Assembly (NCBI GenBank): GCA_947474415.1
Contig: CANJKD010000127.1
Location: 1 to 6,767, forward strand
DNA length: 6,767 nucleotides
Source of the DNA: Burkholderiales bacterium
GTDB taxonomy: Bacteria; Pseudomonadota; Gammaproteobacteria; Burkholderiales; Burkholderiaceae_C
Reading direction: 5' to 3'
In this document: positions 5,683 through 6,767 of the stretch, piece by piece
How positions within the stretch are numbered: the stretch's first letter is position 1
How the letters are laid out: each line of letters starts with the position of its first letter
Made by a program: the position numbers and the translations under genes
Notes under the pieces: generated by a model
What the model was told of the DNA's origin: nothing
Databases searched by the model: none
Seen by the model: the letters and a program-made list of their open reading frames with translations, nothing else

Positions 5683-6411
5683 ATGAAGCGCATCCACATC
5701 TGCAAGGCCAGCGACATTCCGCTCAACGGAATGAAGAGCTACGACACCCCACTCGGCGTGAAGGTGCTGATCGCCAACAGCGGCGACAACTACTACGGCT
5801 ACCAGGGCATGTGCCCGCACCAGGACGTGTGCCTGGACGAAGGTTTCTTCGACGGCTCGACGCTCACCTGCCACCAGCATTTGTGGCAGTGGGACATCAC
5901 CACGGGTGATGCGATGGGCCAGGCCGAAGCGCCGCTGGAGCGCTTCGAAATCGAACACCAAGACGGCGACATCTTCGTGGTGCAAGCCAGCGCGCTGAGG
6001 GTGTCGGCATTGTTCAAAGGTGCGTCAGACGCGGTCATCGCGCAACTTGATGCGCTGGCGCGCCGCGAGGTGCACGACAGCCTGAGCACGCTCTACGACG
6101 TCGGCGGCGCAGCCGACGATCTCTACATCCTCGAGTCCGGCCGCGTCGAGTTCGTGATCGGGCGTGAGGACCGCACCAGCCCGGCGGGCTTCATGCTGCG
6201 CAAGGGCGAAGTGTTTGGCTGGGCCGCCTTGCTCGAAGACCAACCGCGGCGCATCGCGAAGGCCACCTGCATCGAGCCATCGACGCTCCTGAGGCTGAAC
6301 GGTGCCGAGGTGCTGCGCGTGCTGGCCGACGAGCCGGCATCGGGCTATGTCGTGATGCGGCAGCTGTCGGCGTTGATTACCAAGTGCCTTCGATCGACGG
6401 GTGAGAAGTAA
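5683..6411 (+). CDS. msmC: Fusion of a toluene-monooxygenase-type Rieske ferredoxin and a cyclic-nucleotide-binding-like domain
   Basis: A 242-residue protein. Residues 1-105 are a Rieske ferredoxin with C44-P-H46-x16-C63-x2-H66 in the contexts MCPHQDVCLDEG and LTCHQHLWQWD, which closely resemble TmoC of toluene 4-monooxygenase; it should carry electrons from the reductase to the oxygenase. Residues about 108-242 look like a CAP-family effector domain: SALFKGASDAVIAQLDALA, then YILESGRVEF, then G175-E176-V-F-G-W-A-A-L-L and a closing helix. The phosphate-binding R-S/T-A of cAMP-binding domains is not present; P188-R-R-I-A-K stands there, so cAMP binding is doubtful. No DNA-binding helix-turn-helix follows, so it is not a CRP-type regulator. 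GAGG at 5673-5676, overlapping the reductase stop, lies six bases before ATG and fixes the start although the frame is open far upstream. Ordinary ferredoxins of this group are about 100-115 residues, so the second half is an addition. Confidence 0.85.
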   Translation: MKRIHICKASDIPLNGMKSYDTPLGVKVLIANSGDNYYGYQGMCPHQDVCLDEGFFDGSTLTCHQHLWQWDITTGDAMGQAEAPLERFEIEHQDGDIFVVQASALRVSALFKGASDAVIAQLDALARREVHDSLSTLYDVGGAADDLYILESGRVEFVIGREDRTSPAGFMLRKGEVFGWAALLEDQPRRIAKATCIEPSTLLRLNGAEVLRVLADEPASGYVVMRQLSALITKCLRSTGEK

Positions 6412-6631
6412 GCAGGCTTGAGGGCTAACCCGCATATTTCACGCATCGACCACTGTATGGCCTGAAGGGCCATCTTGTCGCTGGTTTCCGAGGTCAACGG
6501 GCATTCAAAGGGCAATGCCGTCCTCGTTTCTACGCGGGCACGATGAAATATCCGGGCTAAGTCTGCCGGTGGAATGGCAAGCCGTGGCATGCAACGGTTC
6601 AGAATTTTCAACAGATGACGAGGATATAAGC
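6412..6631 (+). other. Intergenic region between the ferredoxin-sensor gene and the exported-protein gene
   Basis: In 220 bases I see one short hairpin (6457-6473) and a Shine-Dalgarno for the next gene, but no recognisable promoter. The distance is larger than the other gaps in the operon (8-38 bases), so the next gene may have its own promoter or be read through. Confidence 0.4.
6457..6473 (+). terminator. Short hairpin ATGGCC-N5-GGCCAT after the oxygenase operon
   Basis: Perfect 6-bp arms enclose the 5-base loop TGAAG. There is only CTTGT downstream and no T-tract, so it would be a weak intrinsic terminator or an mRNA-end stabiliser. Confidence 0.25.
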
Positions 6632-6767
6632 ATGGCGTCTTGCATGAACCAGCGGGTGCGGGCTGCGCTAGCGGCTTTTGCGACGACAGTCGGTCTGGGC
6701 CTGACCTTGGCCACGCCGGCCGTGGCCGGCGACCTGGAGTACGGCAAGCCGGGCGAGGCGGTCAACC
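6632..6767 (+). CDS. Exported protein, N-terminal 45 residues (signal peptide), cut by window edge; possible ABC substrate-binding protein
   Basis: ATG at 6632 is preceded by GAGGA at 6620-6624 with seven-base spacing. The visible residues form a clear Sec-type signal peptide: a basic start (N6-Q-R-V-R10), a hydrophobic core from about A11 to A27, and a probable cleavage site TPAVA|GDLE after A32. The mature protein starts GDLEYGKPGEAVN. A second in-frame ATG at 6644 (MNQRVRAALAAF) would also give a complete signal peptide, but the Shine-Dalgarno favours 6632. The function cannot be decided from 45 residues. Position downstream of a sulfonate-type oxygenase, and the general look of the mature start, make a periplasmic substrate-binding protein of an ABC uptake system (NitT/TauT or MsmE type) a reasonable guess. 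No lipobox cysteine is present at the cleavage site, so a soluble periplasmic product is expected. Confidence 0.6.
   Translation, partial: MASCMNQRVRAALAAFATTVGLGLTLATPAVAGDLEYGKPGEAVN

Noticed and set aside
6004..6411. Reading the CAP-like half as a CRP/FNR transcription regulator of the operon
   Set aside because: The chain ends soon after the effector domain's closing helix and has no helix-turn-helix; it is also joined to a ferredoxin.
6575..6600. Possible sigma-54 promoter (TGGCA...TGCA) before the exported-protein gene
   Set aside because: The GG and GC pairs do not have the required 10-base spacing.

Overview
The window reads as high-GC proteobacterial DNA. Protein style and codon use suggest a betaproteobacterium of the Burkholderiales type, but this is an impression from sequence alone and no taxonomic marker is present. 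Two gene groups diverge from a 446-base intergenic region (2425-2870).

Left arm, minus strand: a SulP-family anion transporter with a C-terminal STAS domain (2424 down to 649) is followed by the start of a molybdopterin oxidoreductase that resembles SoeA, the catalytic subunit of the cytoplasmic sulfite dehydrogenase SoeABC (556 down to the window edge). Right arm, plus strand: a complete four-gene Rieske non-heme iron oxygenase system with large subunit (2871-4100), small subunit (4139-4600), flavin/[2Fe-2S] reductase (4637-5674) and a toluene-monooxygenase-type Rieske ferredoxin (5683-6411). The ferredoxin carries an extra C-terminal cyclic-nucleotide-binding-like domain. After a 220-base gap, a new gene for an exported protein starts at 6632 and runs off the right edge.

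Best overall reading: this is an organosulfonate desulfonation locus related to methanesulfonate monooxygenase (MsmABCD). That enzyme is described as a dioxygenase-like two-subunit Rieske hydroxylase of about 48 and 20 kDa, with a ferredoxin resembling those of toluene monooxygenases and a 38-kDa reductase with a chloroplast-type iron-sulfur centre. The parts seen here match that combination closely. Oxygenation of a sulfonate would release sulfite in the cytoplasm. The SoeA-like enzyme, which has no Tat signal, would oxidise it to sulfate, and the SulP protein could move sulfate or another anion. The exported protein at the right edge could be a substrate-binding protein for uptake, but only 45 residues are visible.

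The intergenic region holds two tandem GTTTC-N5-GAAAC inverted repeats 23 bp apart, and a perfect 10-bp direct repeat with a 20-bp period that includes helically phased A-tracts. These are good candidates for control of the divergent genes. The most unusual elements are the ferredoxin-sensor fusion and the atypical mononuclear-iron motif (E-x2-H-x3-H) of the large subunit. The substrate is inferred from context and resemblance, not proven.
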